Positions 14,613 to 23,534 of a stretch of DNA of 23,736 nucleotides are shown piece after piece. The notes below the pieces were generated by a model. It did no database searches. It was not told the origin of the DNA and saw only the letters and a program-made list of their open reading frames with translations. The position numbers were made by a program, and so were the translations under genes. Numbering within the stretch: the stretch's first letter is position 1; each line of letters opens with the position of its first letter. Origin of the DNA: Sphingomonas sp. CCH9-E2 (lineage in GTDB: Bacteria > Pseudomonadota > Alphaproteobacteria > Sphingomonadales > Sphingomonadaceae); assembly GCF_001557215.1 (NCBI RefSeq), contig NZ_LSJM01000062.1, positions 1-23,736 of the forward strand, read 5' to 3'.

Positions 14613-17327
14613 TCAGAAGCCCACCTTCGCCTTGACGCCGAAGAAGCGCGGCAGGCCCGGATAGGCGGCGTAGTTGCCGGTCTGCTCCGGCACCGCAAAG
14701 CCGGTGATGTGGTAATATTGGTTGGTCAGGTTCTCGACGAAGAACTCGAGGCTCTTCTTGCCGTCGTCGGTCTGCAGGCCGACACGGGCGCCCAGCAGCG
14801 CATAGCCCGGGTTGAACAGCGCGGTGCGTCCGGTGGTCGCGTTCGGGTTGTTCGACGGGATGTTGACCTCGCTGTTGTAGCGCATGTCGACATGGACCAG
14901 GCCGCGGATGCCGCTGGTGATCTGCGGCGTCCAGGTCGTCGCGATCGTCACCGTATGCTCGGGCTGGTTGCTGACCTGACGGCCTTCCTGACCCTGCAGC
15001 GGGGTGCCGACGAAGTTGTTGTCGGCATCGTACTTGGCGTTGATGTAGCTGTAACCCATGCGGAACGTCAGGTTGCGCACCGGCTGGATGATCGATTCAA
15101 CCTCGACGCCCTTGCTGGTCGTGCTGTCGACATTCTGGACGACGAAGTTGTTGCCGCTGAACACCAGCGACTGCAGGTCGCTGAACTTCTGGTAGAAAGC
15201 GGCGATGTTCAAGGTGAAGGCACGGCCCCACTGGGTCTTCACGCCGATTTCATAGGCATCGACCGATTCCGACCCGAACGCCAGGTCGCTGGCCTGCGGA
15301 CCGTTGCCGCCGAGCAGGACGCTGTCGAACGTCGCCTGGTCCATGTTGTAGCCGCCCGACTTGTAGCCGCGGTCATAGCCACCATAGACCAGGATGTCCG
15401 AATTCACCTTGTACGCCAGCTTGGCGGTGCCGGTGATCTTGCTCTCGTCCTTGTCATGGGCGTAGCTGCCGTTGAACTCGGTGTTGATCGCCGGGTTGCA
15501 GCTCAGCAGATACAGGTTGTTGAACAGGCCGAGCTGGCGGAGCAGGTTGGCGTACTGGACGGCAGCCGTATTGCCCGCACGCACCTGGTTGAAGAAGGTG
15601 CAGCTGCCGGTGTTGTTGCTGATCGTCGCGGTCAGGTCCTTCTTCTCATAGTTCCAGCGCGCACCCAGCGTCAGCGACAGCTTGTCGCTGATGTTGATGA
15701 TGTTGTGCGTGAACAGCGCGAAGGCGTTGGTCTTGACGCGATAGTCGTTGGTGTTGCCCTGGCCGGCGCTGACACCCGGAAGCGGGCTGGCGGCGAGCGC
15801 GGCGAGGCCCGGAACCGGCGTCGCCGAATAGCCGAGCGCGTTGCAGGTCGCGACCGGAACCACGCCCGACGGCGCTGCGCCGACGGCGGTGCGGAAGCAG
15901 CCCACGACCGGAGCCAGCGACGCGCCATAGGCCGCCTGATACGCGGCGAACACGTTCGGCACCGCCGGGTTCAGGAATACGGCACCCGGGGTCGGGGCCG
16001 TGCCGAGCGATCCGTAGAACTGCACCGATCCGCCGAAGGACGGGCCGGCCAGCGCGTTGAAGATCGAGTCGACATAGCGGTTGCCGTCATTGCCGACGCG
16101 GACCGTGTCGTGAACCTTGTTGGTCTCGTTGAGGTAGAAGCCGCCGACCAGCCAGTCGAGCACGCCGCCGAACGCCGAACCCTGGAAGCGCAGCTCCTGG
16201 GTGAAATCGCTCAGCTCGTTGCGATAGCCTTCGCGATAGGCGCGATCGATGCCCGAGAAATCGACGTCCTGGTTACGCCGCACGCGCCAGTCGCGATAGG
16301 CGGTGATCGAGGTCAGCTTGATATCGTCGGTCAGATCGGCGTTGATCTCGCCCGAAAAACCCCAGTCGCGCACGCGCTCGCTCAGGTCGCGGTTGGGCGA
16401 CGCAGCCATGCGGCGCTGTTGGGGATCGATCGTGGTCGGCACGCCGTTCACGGTCCGGCTGGTGCCCTCGTACAGGCCATCGCGGCCCTGCGCACCGGCA
16501 ATCCCCTCGATCAGCGGCGCGAACGCACCGCGCACGACCGAGATCGCGCCGCAGCACTGCTCATCCGTCTCGTAATAGTCGGCGATCAGGCGCAGCGAGA
16601 AGGTCGAGGTGTCGTACAGCGCCTGGCCGCGGGCGTACCAGCGGTCGACATTGTTGAACGCACGGTCGGCGTTGACGTCCTCGATATAGCCGTCGCGCTT
16701 GCGATAGCCGCCGTCGAGACGCAGCGCGAGCTGCTCGGTCACCGGACCGGTCACCGCGCCCTTCAGCTCGAACGCGTTGTAATTGCCGTAGCTGCCCTCG
16801 AGATAGCCGCCGAGTTCGAACGCCGGCTGGGCGGTGAAGATCGACAGCGCGCCGGCCGAAGTGTTGCGGCCGAACAGCGTGCCCTGCGGGCCGCGCAGCA
16901 CTTCGACGCGCTCAAGCTGCGGCAATTCGGAAATGGCGACGCCCGCGCGTGCGCGGAACACGCCGTCGATGAAGACGCCGACCGCAGGCTCGAAGCCGGG
17001 GTTGTCGCCGGCGGTGGTGATGCCGCGGATATACAGCGTGGTGCCGGTCGCCGACGACTGGCCGGTCGAGCTCTGCAGCGACGGGGCGAGCTGCTCCAGC
17101 CCGCGGACGTCCTCGACGCCGGCATTGGCGAGCAGCGTGGCCGGGACTGCGGTCACCGCGATCGGCACGTCCTGAACGGTTTCGTTACGGCGGGTCGCGG
17201 TGATCACGACTTCGTTGCCCGACGCCTCTTCTTCTTGCGCGGCGGGGGCGGAGGTGTCCTGGGCAATGGCGGGGGTGGCCGCGATCAGCGCGAGGGCAGA
17301 TGCGGAAAACAGCTGGAGTGTGCGCAT
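14613..17327 (-). CDS. TonB-dependent outer-membrane receptor (stand-alone)
   Basis: 904 residues. The signal peptide MRTLQLFSASALALIAATPAIA (cleavage near 22) precedes an acidic linker and the TonB box-like 'EVVITATRR' (39-47). The plug domain carries 'VEVLRGPQGTLFGRNTSAGALSI', and a long beta-barrel ends in 'FFGVKAKVGF'. It is larger than the receptor at 9515-11818, with long extracellular loops that include a Gly/Ala/Pro-rich section (about 470-530) and several Cys ('DEQCCG', 'GSCTFF', 'LLSCNP'). AGGAGA about 6 nt before the ATG supports the start. It has its own leader and terminator, and no transport or catabolic partner is adjacent, so the ligand cannot be inferred. Confidence 0.94.
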   Translation of the reverse strand: MRTLQLFSASALALIAATPAIAQDTSAPAAQEEEASGNEVVITATRRNETVQDVPIAVTAVPATLLANAGVEDVRGLEQLAPSLQSSTGQSSATGTTLYIRGITTAGDNPGFEPAVGVFIDGVFRARAGVAISELPQLERVEVLRGPQGTLFGRNTSAGALSIFTAQPAFELGGYLEGSYGNYNAFELKGAVTGPVTEQLALRLDGGYRKRDGYIEDVNADRAFNNVDRWYARGQALYDTSTFSLRLIADYYETDEQCCGAISVVRGAFAPLIEGIAGAQGRDGLYEGTSRTVNGVPTTIDPQQRRMAASPNRDLSERVRDWGFSGEINADLTDDIKLTSITAYRDWRVRRNQDVDFSGIDRAYREGYRNELSDFTQELRFQGSAFGGVLDWLVGGFYLNETNKVHDTVRVGNDGNRYVDSIFNALAGPSFGGSVQFYGSLGTAPTPGAVFLNPAVPNVFAAYQAAYGASLAPVVGCFRTAVGAAPSGVVPVATCNALGYSATPVPGLAALAASPLPGVSAGQGNTNDYRVKTNAFALFTHNIINISDKLSLTLGARWNYEKKDLTATISNNTGSCTFFNQVRAGNTAAVQYANLLRQLGLFNNLYLLSCNPAINTEFNGSYAHDKDESKITGTAKLAYKVNSDILVYGGYDRGYKSGGYNMDQATFDSVLLGGNGPQASDLAFGSESVDAYEIGVKTQWGRAFTLNIAAFYQKFSDLQSLVFSGNNFVVQNVDSTTSKGVEVESIIQPVRNLTFRMGYSYINAKYDADNNFVGTPLQGQEGRQVSNQPEHTVTIATTWTPQITSGIRGLVHVDMRYNSEVNIPSNNPNATTGRTALFNPGYALLGARVGLQTDDGKKSLEFFVENLTNQYYHITGFAVPEQTGNYAAYPGLPRFFGVKAKVGF

Positions 17328-17559
17328 GGGTCTCTCCTCTCTGGGTCCGCCGGGGGTCTTTCCCTCCGGGACCGGTCTTCTTGTTGTTGTTGGGTCACAC
17401 GCTACCGCCGCTCGAATCCTTACGTCAACGTCAAATCACGCTAGGAATCCGGCGGAAATGCTTGCTATTTCCCGTAACGACACCGTTTGTTGCACGCGGG
17501 CAACACAGCAGAGGCGCTTGCCGTAGCGTCAGACCGAAAGGGACAGGGTACCAGCCATT
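17328..17559. promoter_or_regulatory. Divergent region between TonB receptor and folE
   Basis: On the minus strand two TTGACG words stand in tandem in TTGACGTTGACGTAAG (17434-17419), a palindrome-like ACGT arrangement that could be the receptor -35 and/or a regulator site; TAGCGT follows about 18 bp later. The receptor leader contains four consecutive AAC units (near 17383-17394) and a GC-rich hairpin (arms GGTCC/GGACC near 17344-17373). The folE side shows no strong promoter or Shine-Dalgarno; GGGACAGGG lies about 12 nt before its ATG. Confidence 0.4.
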
Positions 17560-18183
17560 ATGAGTTGCCATCACCACGAAGACCCCGTCGATGGCGATCT
17601 CGCCGCGCCGACCCCCAAGATTCCGGTCCCCGATGAGGTTGCGGACGCGATCCGCACGCTGCTGCGCTGGGCCGGCGACGACCCGAGTCGCGAAGGACTG
17701 ATCGACACCCCCAAGCGCGTCGCGCGCGCATGGAAGGAATATTGCCAGGGCTATGCCGAGGATCCCGCCTATCATCTCAGCCGGGTGTTCGAAGAAGTCG
17801 GCGGCTATGACGATATCGTCCTGCTCAAGGACATTCCGTTCCAGTCGCATTGCGAACATCATCTCGCGCCGATCATCGGCAAGGCGTCGATCGCCTATCT
17901 GCCGGGCAAGCATGTCGTCGGCATCTCCAAGCTCGCCCGCGTGCTGCACGCCTATGCCCGCCGGCTGCAGGTGCAGGAACGGCTGACCGCGCAGGTCGCC
18001 GACTGCATCTGGGATCATCTGCAGCCGCGCGGCGTCGCGGTGGTGATCGAGGCGAGCCATGCCTGCATGACCGCACGCGGCGTGCGCACTCCGGGCGTGT
18101 CGATGGTCACCAGCCGCGTGATCGGCACCTTCCGCCAGGATGACCGCAGCCGCAAGGAAGTCCTCGCACTGATGGGTTACTGA
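17560..18183 (+). CDS. folE: GTP cyclohydrolase I (FolE1)
   Basis: 207 residues, typical size. The enzyme converts GTP to 7,8-dihydroneopterin triphosphate, the first step of folate/pterin synthesis. The Zn ligands Cys98, His101 and Cys169 are present in 'QSHCEHHLAP' and 'HACMTARGV', and the substrate-site region 'GISKLARV' is conserved. A His-rich start 'MSCHHHED' precedes the conserved domain. The stop overlaps the ATG of the next gene (TGATG), so folE heads a coupled three-gene pterin operon with pteridine reductase and folB. The assignment is firm. Confidence 0.98.
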   Translation: MSCHHHEDPVDGDLAAPTPKIPVPDEVADAIRTLLRWAGDDPSREGLIDTPKRVARAWKEYCQGYAEDPAYHLSRVFEEVGGYDDIVLLKDIPFQSHCEHHLAPIIGKASIAYLPGKHVVGISKLARVLHAYARRLQVQERLTAQVADCIWDHLQPRGVAVVIEASHACMTARGVRTPGVSMVTSRVIGTFRQDDRSRKEVLALMGY

Positions 18184-18932
18184 TGCGCGTTCTGGTCACC
18201 GGTGGCGCGCGGCGGATCGGGGCGGCGATCGTGCGCCGCCTCGTGGCCGATGGGCATGCGGTCGCGGTGCACCACCATGATTCGCATGACGAGGCCGATG
18301 CCCTGGCGCGCGAACTGGGGGTGGCGCTGGTCACCGCCGACCTTGCCGATGCCGCCGACACCCGTGCGCTGATCGCGGCCGCGGCCGCTGCGCTGGGCGG
18401 CCCGGTCGAGGGGCTGGTCAACAACGCCTCGCGCTTTGCCTGGGACGCGATCCCGCTCGCCGATTATGCCGGGCTCGACCGGCACATGCACGTCAATCTC
18501 GGCGCTCCGCTGCTGCTCGCCTCGGCGCTGGCGGCGCAGGTCGGGCTGGGAGAAGGGGCGATCGTCAACCTGCTCGACCAGAAGCTCGCCAACCCCAATC
18601 CCGACTTCCTGACCTACACGCTAAGCAAGGCGGCGCTGGCCGAGGCGACCACCCTGCTCGCGATGCGGCTCGCCCCGCGCATCCGCGTCAACGCGGTCTC
18701 GCCGGGCCTCAGCCTGCCGAGCCTCGATCAGACGGCGGAGGAGTTCGCCACCGTCGCCAGCGCCAACCTGCTCGAACGCCCGGTCGACCTGTCCGACCTC
18801 GCCGCGACCGTCGCCCATCTGCTGACCACGCGCAGCATCACCGGCCAGAATATCTTCGTCGATTGCGGCCAGCGTCTGGTGAAGCGCGATGGCGATGTCA
18901 TGTTCACCGACCGGGAGCGCCCGCATGGCTGA
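18183..18932 (+). CDS. Pteridine reductase / dihydromonapterin reductase-type SDR (PTR1/FolM-like)
   Basis: 249 residues. The cofactor motif is TGGARRIG (6-13), with Arg at the NADPH-selective positions, and 'NNAS' is at 80-83. In place of the usual catalytic Ser there is Asp132 in 'LLDQK', 13 residues before Tyr145, with Lys149 four residues later. This Asp-Tyr-Lys set matches PTR1 pteridine reductases (Asp181, Tyr194, Lys198 in Leishmania). It should reduce dihydro- or oxidised pterins with NADPH, as FolM does for dihydromonapterin. Its place between folE and folB strongly supports a pterin role. Its stop lies 8 nt inside folB. Confidence 0.9.
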   Translation: MRVLVTGGARRIGAAIVRRLVADGHAVAVHHHDSHDEADALARELGVALVTADLADAADTRALIAAAAAALGGPVEGLVNNASRFAWDAIPLADYAGLDRHMHVNLGAPLLLASALAAQVGLGEGAIVNLLDQKLANPNPDFLTYTLSKAALAEATTLLAMRLAPRIRVNAVSPGLSLPSLDQTAEEFATVASANLLERPVDLSDLAATVAHLLTTRSITGQNIFVDCGQRLVKRDGDVMFTDRERPHG

Positions 18933-19293
18933 ATATACCATCCATCTCGACGGGCTGGTGGTCGAAATCGGCCTCGGCATCCATGATTTCGAACGCGCCG
19001 CGCCGCAGCGGGTCGAACTCAATGTCGCGATGCGCTGTGTTTACGCAGCGCCACCCGAGGACCGGATCGATGCGGTGGTTGATTACGACTATCTGCGCAC
19101 CGGCATTCACGCGCTGGCGGCCAGGGGGCATATCGAGCTTCAGGAAACCCTGTGCGACGCCGTCGCCGCGCTCGCCCTCGCCGCCGACCCGCGCGTCGCC
19201 GAAGTCCGCGTCCGCTCGATGAAGCTCGACGTCTATCCCGACGCGCGCGTGGGGTGCGAGGTGGTGCGGGTGCGGCCTGGTTCGACGCTTTAG
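18925..19293 (+). CDS. folB: Dihydroneopterin aldolase
   Basis: 122 residues, one aldolase domain. The enzyme cleaves 7,8-dihydroneopterin to 6-hydroxymethyl-7,8-dihydropterin and glycolaldehyde. Family hallmarks are 'GLGIHDFERAAPQRVELNV' (Glu23), 'VVDYDYLR', Glu74 in 'ELQETLCD' and catalytic Lys100 in 'SMKLDVYPDA'. The ATG at 18925 follows GGGAG by about 8 nt and overlaps the reductase gene; the upstream extension is rejected. It is the third gene of the pterin operon. folK and folP are not in the window. Confidence 0.96.
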   Translation: MAEYTIHLDGLVVEIGLGIHDFERAAPQRVELNVAMRCVYAAPPEDRIDAVVDYDYLRTGIHALAARGHIELQETLCDAVAALALAADPRVAEVRVRSMKLDVYPDARVGCEVVRVRPGSTL

Positions 19294-19356
19294 GACTTGG
19301 ATGAAGGCCGCCTTGCCCCTATGTCCACCCGGTCCATCGTTCACCGACGGGCAACA

Positions 19357-19650
19357 ATGGGCCGTTTAACGGGTTTTCGCGTGCAATTGCTGCTGTTCCT
19401 CTCTGCGCTCCTCGCGAGCCTCACCGGTGCGATTGCCGGTGACCGCGACCTGCGCGGGTTTCAGCAGCGCAGCGACACTGCCATTTCCCGCACCGCCGAA
19501 ACCGCTGTTGCAGCGGTGTCGCGCGTCGCGGCGGCAGTGGTCAGCCGCCCCCTCGCCACGCGTGAAGTGCCCGTCGCGGTGCCGTTCGCGATCCACGACG
19601 CTCCGGCCGGCACGCCTGCCCGCCTGACCAGCGAACGCCGGCTCGAATAG
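19357..19650 (+). CDS. Small secreted hypothetical protein
   Basis: About 97 residues from this start. The N-terminus [27 protein letters not shown] looks like a Sec signal peptide with an Ala-x-Ala cleavage site. The short mature part is Ala/Val/Arg-rich ('[17 protein letters not shown]') with no recognised domain. An ATG at 19321 in the same frame gives 12 more residues; neither start has a convincing ribosome binding site, and 19357 gives the more canonical signal peptide. It follows folB by 63 nt. It could be a real small periplasmic protein or, less likely, a chance frame in GC-rich DNA. No function is proposed. Confidence 0.45.
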   Translation: MGRLTGFRVQLLLFLSALLASLTGAIAGDRDLRGFQQRSDTAISRTAETAVAAVSRVAAAVVSRPLATREVPVAVPFAIHDAPAGTPARLTSERRLE

Positions 19651-19757
19651 CCGCGCGCGCCGCCGCTCAACCGCGGCCGGCATCCATTTCGCATTCGAAT
19701 CGTTGGCGCTCGCACGACGGGCGCACACCCTGCAATTTCACACGACTGGAAATCATC

Positions 19758-22499
19758 ATGTTCGGCGGCTTGGCCAAGACCCTGTTCGGTTCGTCCAACG
19801 ACCGGTATGTTCGTTCGCTCAACCCCATCCTCGCCAAGATTGCGAGCTTCGAGCCCACGCTAAAGGCGATGTCCGACGCGGAGCTGGCGGCGCAGACCGT
19901 CAAGTTCCGTGAGCGGCTCGAGAATGGCGAAAAGCTCGACGCGATCCTGCCTGAAGCCTTTGCGACGGTGCGTGAAGCCGGTGTCCGCGTGCTCGGCATG
20001 CGCCATTTCGACGTGCAGATGGTCGGCGGCATCGTGCTGCACCGTGGCGAGATCGCCGAAATGCGCACGGGTGAGGGCAAGACGCTGGTCGCGACGCTTG
20101 CCACCTATCTCAACGCGCTGCCGGGCAAGGGCGTCCACGTCATCACCGTCAACGACTATCTCGCCCGCCGCGACTCCGAATGGATGGGCCAGATCTACCG
20201 CTTCCTCGGCCTGACCGTGGGCGTGATCGTCCCCAACCTCGCCGACCATCAGCGCCGCGAAGCCTATGCCGCCGACATCACCTACGGCACGAACAACGAA
20301 TTCGGCTTCGACTATCTGCGCGACAACATGAAGTACGACCGCGCGTCGATGGTGCAGCGTCCCTTCGCCATGGCGATCGTCGACGAAGTCGACTCGGTGC
20401 TGATCGACGAAGCGCGCACCCCGCTGATCATCTCCGGCCCGACCGACGACAAGAGCGAGCTCTATATGGGCGTCGACGCGATCGTGAAGCAGCTCAGCCC
20501 CGACCTGTACGAAAAGGACGAGAAGCAGAAGAGCGTCGTCCTGACCGAAGACGGGATGGAGAACGTCGAGCGGATGCTGGAGACCGCAGGGCTGCTCAAG
20601 GGCGGCAACCTGTATGATTTCGAGAATACGCAGGTGGTGCACCACCTCAACCAGTCGCTGCGCGCGAACGTCATGTACAAGCGCGACATCGATTACATCG
20701 TCAAGGACGGCAAGGTCGTCATCATCGACGAATTCACCGGCCGCATGATGGACGGCCGCCGCTGGTCCGACGGCCTGCATCAGGCGGTCGAGGCCAAGGA
20801 AGGCGTGACGATCGAGCCGGAGAACCAGACGCTCGCATCGATCACCTTCCAGAATTATTTCCGCATGTACCCCAAGCTGGCGGGCATGACCGGCACGGCG
20901 GCGACCGAAGCGCCCGAATTCTACGACATTTACAAGATGAACGTGGTGTCGATCCCGACCAACGTTCCGGTCAAGCGCATCGATCAGGACGATGAGTTCT
21001 ACAAGACGATGCAGGACAAGTTCATCGCCATCGCCCGCACGATCCGCGAGCATTCGGCGAAGGGTCAGCCGGTGCTGGTCGGCACCGTGTCGATCGAAAA
21101 GTCCGAACTGCTCAGCGAATATCTCACCAAGGAAGGCGTCGACCACTCGGTCCTCAACGCCCGCTTCCACGAGCAGGAAGCGCATATCGTGGCGCAGGCC
21201 GGCCGTCTGGGCGCGGTGACCATCGCCACCAACATGGCGGGCCGCGGCACCGACATCCAGCTTGGCGGCAATCTCGAATTCCGGGTCGAGGCCGAACTCG
21301 CCGAAATGCCCGAGGGGCCGGAGCGTGACGCCGCGATTGCGCAGATCAAGGCCGAGATCGCCGCCGAAAAGCAGAAGGTGCTGGAGGCCGGCGGCCTGTT
21401 CGTGCTGGGCACCGAACGCCATGAGAGCCGCCGCATCGACAACCAGCTGCGCGGCCGTTCGGGCCGTCAGGGCGATCCCGGCCTGTCGCGCTTCTACCTC
21501 AGCCTCGACGACGATCTGCTGCGCATCTTCGGCCCGGACACGCTGTTCGCCAAGATGATGCGCAACAACATCGCCGATGGCGAGGCGATCGGCAGCAAGT
21601 GGCTGACCAAGGCGATCGAGACCGCGCAGAAGAAGGTCGAAGCGCGCAACTACGACATCCGCAAGCAGGTCGTCGAATATGACGACGTGATGAACGATCA
21701 GCGCAAGGTGATCTACGAACAGCGCGCCGACATTATGGACGCCGACACGGTCGGGGACGTGGTCGAGGATATGCGCGCCGAAACGGTCAACGATCTGGTC
21801 GGTACGGCGTGCCCGCCCGAAACCTATCCCGAGCAATGGGATATCGAGGGGCTGAAAACCCGCGCGCAGGAGATGCTGGGCATCGAAGCGCCGGTCGAAC
21901 AGTGGATCGCAGAGACCGACGGGATCGAGCCGGAGGATGTCGAGAACCGCATCCGCGAGCTCGCCGCCGCGCGCGTCGCCGCCAAGTCGGATCAGCTCGA
22001 CCCGGAAACCTGGACCTCGATCGAAAAGTCGATCCTGCTGCAGAATCTCGACCATCACTGGAAGGAGCATCTCGCGATGCTCGACGCGCTGCGTCAGGTC
22101 GTCCACCTGCGTGCCTATGCGCAAAAGACGCCGATCAACGAGTATAAGCAGGAAGCGTTCGCGATGTTCGAGCGCATGCTGGGCGCGATCCGTGAAGACG
22201 TGACCCGCACGCTCGCCTGGGCGGAATTCCAGTTCCAGGCACCCCCGGGCCTGCCCGAACTGCCCGACTTCCTGACGACGCATATCGATCCGCTCACCGG
22301 GCTCGACAACAGCGCCGACTGGGATGCGGGCAGCGCCGGCCTGATCTCGAACGAGCTGCCCGCGATGCAGATCCCGCGCCCCACCGGCGATGCGCTCGGC
22401 GAAGATCCGGCCAGCTGGGAAGGCCGCGTCAACCGCAATTCGCCATGCCCGTGCGGTTCGGGCCGCAAGTACAAGCAGTGCCACGGCGCGGTGGTGTGA
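19758..22499 (+). CDS. secA: Preprotein translocase ATPase SecA
   Basis: 913 residues, normal for alphaproteobacterial SecA. The protein drives Sec-dependent export through SecYEG. The Walker A MRTGEGKT is at 102-109, Walker B region '[17 protein letters not shown]' at 207-222, the preprotein-binding region follows, and motif '[13 protein letters not shown]' lies in the second ATPase fold. The C-terminus ends in the zinc-binding SecB-interaction tail with Cys897, Cys899, Cys908 and His909. The start has only a weak Shine-Dalgarno (GGAA about 8 nt upstream), but the N-terminus '[16 protein letters not shown]' is conserved in the family. It is a single-gene unit closed by the terminator at 22584-22617. 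Confidence 0.99.
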   Translation: MFGGLAKTLFGSSNDRYVRSLNPILAKIASFEPTLKAMSDAELAAQTVKFRERLENGEKLDAILPEAFATVREAGVRVLGMRHFDVQMVGGIVLHRGEIAEMRTGEGKTLVATLATYLNALPGKGVHVITVNDYLARRDSEWMGQIYRFLGLTVGVIVPNLADHQRREAYAADITYGTNNEFGFDYLRDNMKYDRASMVQRPFAMAIVDEVDSVLIDEARTPLIISGPTDDKSELYMGVDAIVKQLSPDLYEKDEKQKSVVLTEDGMENVERMLETAGLLKGGNLYDFENTQVVHHLNQSLRANVMYKRDIDYIVKDGKVVIIDEFTGRMMDGRRWSDGLHQAVEAKEGVTIEPENQTLASITFQNYFRMYPKLAGMTGTAATEAPEFYDIYKMNVVSIPTNVPVKRIDQDDEFYKTMQDKFIAIARTIREHSAKGQPVLVGTVSIEKSELLSEYLTKEGVDHSVLNARFHEQEAHIVAQAGRLGAVTIATNMAGRGTDIQLGGNLEFRVEAELAEMPEGPERDAAIAQIKAEIAAEKQKVLEAGGLFVLGTERHESRRIDNQLRGRSGRQGDPGLSRFYLSLDDDLLRIFGPDTLFAKMMRNNIADGEAIGSKWLTKAIETAQKKVEARNYDIRKQVVEYDDVMNDQRKVIYEQRADIMDADTVGDVVEDMRAETVNDLVGTACPPETYPEQWDIEGLKTRAQEMLGIEAPVEQWIAETDGIEPEDVENRIRELAAARVAAKSDQLDPETWTSIEKSILLQNLDHHWKEHLAMLDALRQVVHLRAYAQKTPINEYKQEAFAMFERMLGAIREDVTRTLAWAEFQFQAPPGLPELPDFLTTHIDPLTGLDNSADWDAGSAGLISNELPAMQIPRPTGDALGEDPASWEGRVNRNSPCPCGSGRKYKQCHGAVV

Positions 22500-22510
22500 A
22501 GTAGATCACT

Positions 22511-22556
22511 CCTCCCGGAACGGGAGGGGACGGGGGAGGGGCGCGCGTCTGCGCGC
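22511..22556. repeat. Dispersed palindromic repeat (CCTCCCG type)
   Basis: A hairpin CCTCCCG-GAA-CGGGAGG (22511-22527) is followed by a G-rich run and a second palindrome GCGCGC-GTCT-GCGCGC (22541-22556). The layout of a C/G-rich hairpin, G-rich spacer and GC alternating hairpin resembles the element at 23685-23731 and is common in sphingomonad intergenic DNA. Confidence 0.7.
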
Positions 22557-22583
22557 TCCAAAGACTCCTTGCTGAAACGAGAA

Positions 22584-22617
22584 GGGCCGCCCGAGACGAT
22601 CGGGCGGCCCATTTTTT
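22584..22617 (+). terminator. Rho-independent terminator after secA
   Basis: A perfect 11-bp GC-rich stem (GGGCCGCCCGA / TCGGGCGGCCC) with a 5-nt loop is followed by ATTTTTT. It lies 85 nt after the secA stop. Confidence 0.95.
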
Positions 22618-22621
22618 GGAT

Positions 22622-22729
22622 CGTCACCCCCGCGAAAGCGGGGGCCCATCTCCCGGACTGCCCGAATACTGCACCGGTGCGATGCGCCAATCCTGCAGGA
22701 GATGGGCCCCCGCTTTCGCGGGGGTGACG
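22622..22729. repeat. Perfect 32-bp inverted repeat (paired REP-like element)
   Basis: Arms 22622-22653 and 22698-22729 are exact reverse complements over 32 nt, separated by 44 nt. Each arm itself contains the small palindrome CCCCCGC-GAAA-GCGGGGG. This is the 'CGTCACCCCCGCGAAAGCGG' repeat type that is abundant in sphingomonads, here as an inverted pair. Spurious reading frames through such repeats give peptides like 'PRESGGPS' and 'WAPAFAGVT'. Confidence 0.9.
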
Positions 22730-22746
22730 GCGGTGTCTGGATGCCG

Positions 22747-22778
22747 TCCTGCCTCTCCGACGACGGGGAGAGGCAGGA
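22747..22778. repeat. Inverted repeat downstream of the lipoprotein gene
   Basis: Perfect 12-bp arms (22747-22758 and 22767-22778, TCCTGCCTCTCC and its complement) with an 8-nt loop lie 7 nt past the lipoprotein stop on the minus strand. There is no T-run, so it may protect a 3' end rather than act as a classical terminator. Confidence 0.6.
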
Positions 22779-22784
22779 ACTACC

Positions 22785-23372
22785 TCACCGCGGGCGCGGC
22801 GGGGCGATCGAGGTGCCGAGATTCTCCAGCACTTCGCGTGCGTTGAACGCGCGAACATTGTCGGGCTTGCGGCCCTTGCCGATCACGATCTCGGCGCTCG
22901 CCTCATAACGCTCGACCGTGCGGATATCGACGTCGCGGTCCCAGAAGGGATCGCCGCCCCACGGGCTCCAGCTGCGCCAGCCCCAGCGCGGGCCGTAATA
23001 GCGCCACGACGGACCCCAGCCGCCCCATGGGCCGCTGCTGAACGGGCTGGTAGTGGCATAGGTGCGCGACTTCTTTTCGGTGTCGCGGTCTGCGAGGACG
23101 AAATGGTCCCCGCCGCGTTCGACCGTGAGCTGCGCCGCGCGATAGAGCAGATAGCGCTCGACCGTCTCGCGCGATGTCATGCTGTTGCCGGCAAAGGTGA
23201 CGCGGAAGCGATCGGATTCGATCTGCTCGTCCCAGTAACCGGTGCGGTACGATCCGCTGCCGGTCGCGGGCTGATAGGGGGTCGGGGTGGTGCAGGATGC
23301 GAGCACGCTGGCGCTGGCCAGCGCGAGCGCGACCGCCGCGATGCGCGAGCGGCGGGCGGGGACGGTGGACAT
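22785..23372 (-). CDS. CC0125/CC1285-family lipoprotein
   Basis: 195 residues. A lipoprotein signal peptide ends in the lipobox 'LASC' with Cys27 as the lipidation site. The mature part has the family-like block 'DRFRVTFAGNSMTSRETVERYLLYRAAQLTVERGGDHFVL' (55-92) and a terminal 'RTVERYEASAEIVIGKG' strand region. Between them lies a striking Trp/Gly/Pro-rich segment (about 114-145). The perfect AGGAGG, 6 nt before the ATG at 23372, sets the start. The family is conserved in Caulobacter and sphingomonads and has no known function; the protein should be membrane-anchored facing the periplasm. The family name is recalled from motif resemblance. Confidence 0.85.
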   Translation of the reverse strand: MSTVPARRSRIAAVALALASASVLASCTTPTPYQPATGSGSYRTGYWDEQIESDRFRVTFAGNSMTSRETVERYLLYRAAQLTVERGGDHFVLADRDTEKKSRTYATTSPFSSGPWGGWGPSWRYYGPRWGWRSWSPWGGDPFWDRDVDIRTVERYEASAEIVIGKGRKPDNVRAFNAREVLENLGTSIAPPRPR

Positions 23373-23427
23373 GACTTTCCTCCTAAGCATCTCATATTGC
23401 GGCGAATCGTGCCGATGCTGCGGCGAT

Positions 23428-23453
23428 AACGTTCAGCACAGGCCAAATGTCCC
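23428..23453 (-). promoter_or_regulatory. Candidate EcfG (general stress sigma)-type promoter for the lipoprotein gene
   Basis: On the minus strand GGGAC (23453-23449) and CGTT (23431-23428) are separated by exactly 17 nt, one mismatch from the alphaproteobacterial EcfG consensus GGAAC-N16/17-CGTT. It lies 55 nt before the lipoprotein ATG. The match is short and could be chance. Confidence 0.35.
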
Positions 23454-23534
23454 TATGCTGAACGAAACGACAGAAACCCGCGCGGCGCAAGGCCCGCGTC
23501 GCGGATCGGTGTCTATGTCAGGAGGAAAACTCGC

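Noticed and set aside
13896..17444. 1182-codon open frame on the plus strand
   Set aside because: It is antisense to the TonB receptor, SWIB gene and terminators, with an Arg/Ala/Val/Asp-rich composition typical of a high-GC shadow frame; no domain is recognisable.
19860..22484. 874-codon open frame on the minus strand
   Set aside because: Antisense shadow of secA, which has all its catalytic motifs on the plus strand.
22622..22729. Insertion sequence ends or a CRISPR repeat pair
   Set aside because: There is no transposase frame, no target duplication and no repeated spacer structure; the arms are inverted, not direct.
22616..22908. Short frames reading through the inverted repeat, with peptides such as PRESGGPS and WAPAFAGVT
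   Set aside because: These are known artefacts of translating this dispersed palindromic repeat; there is no ribosome binding site.
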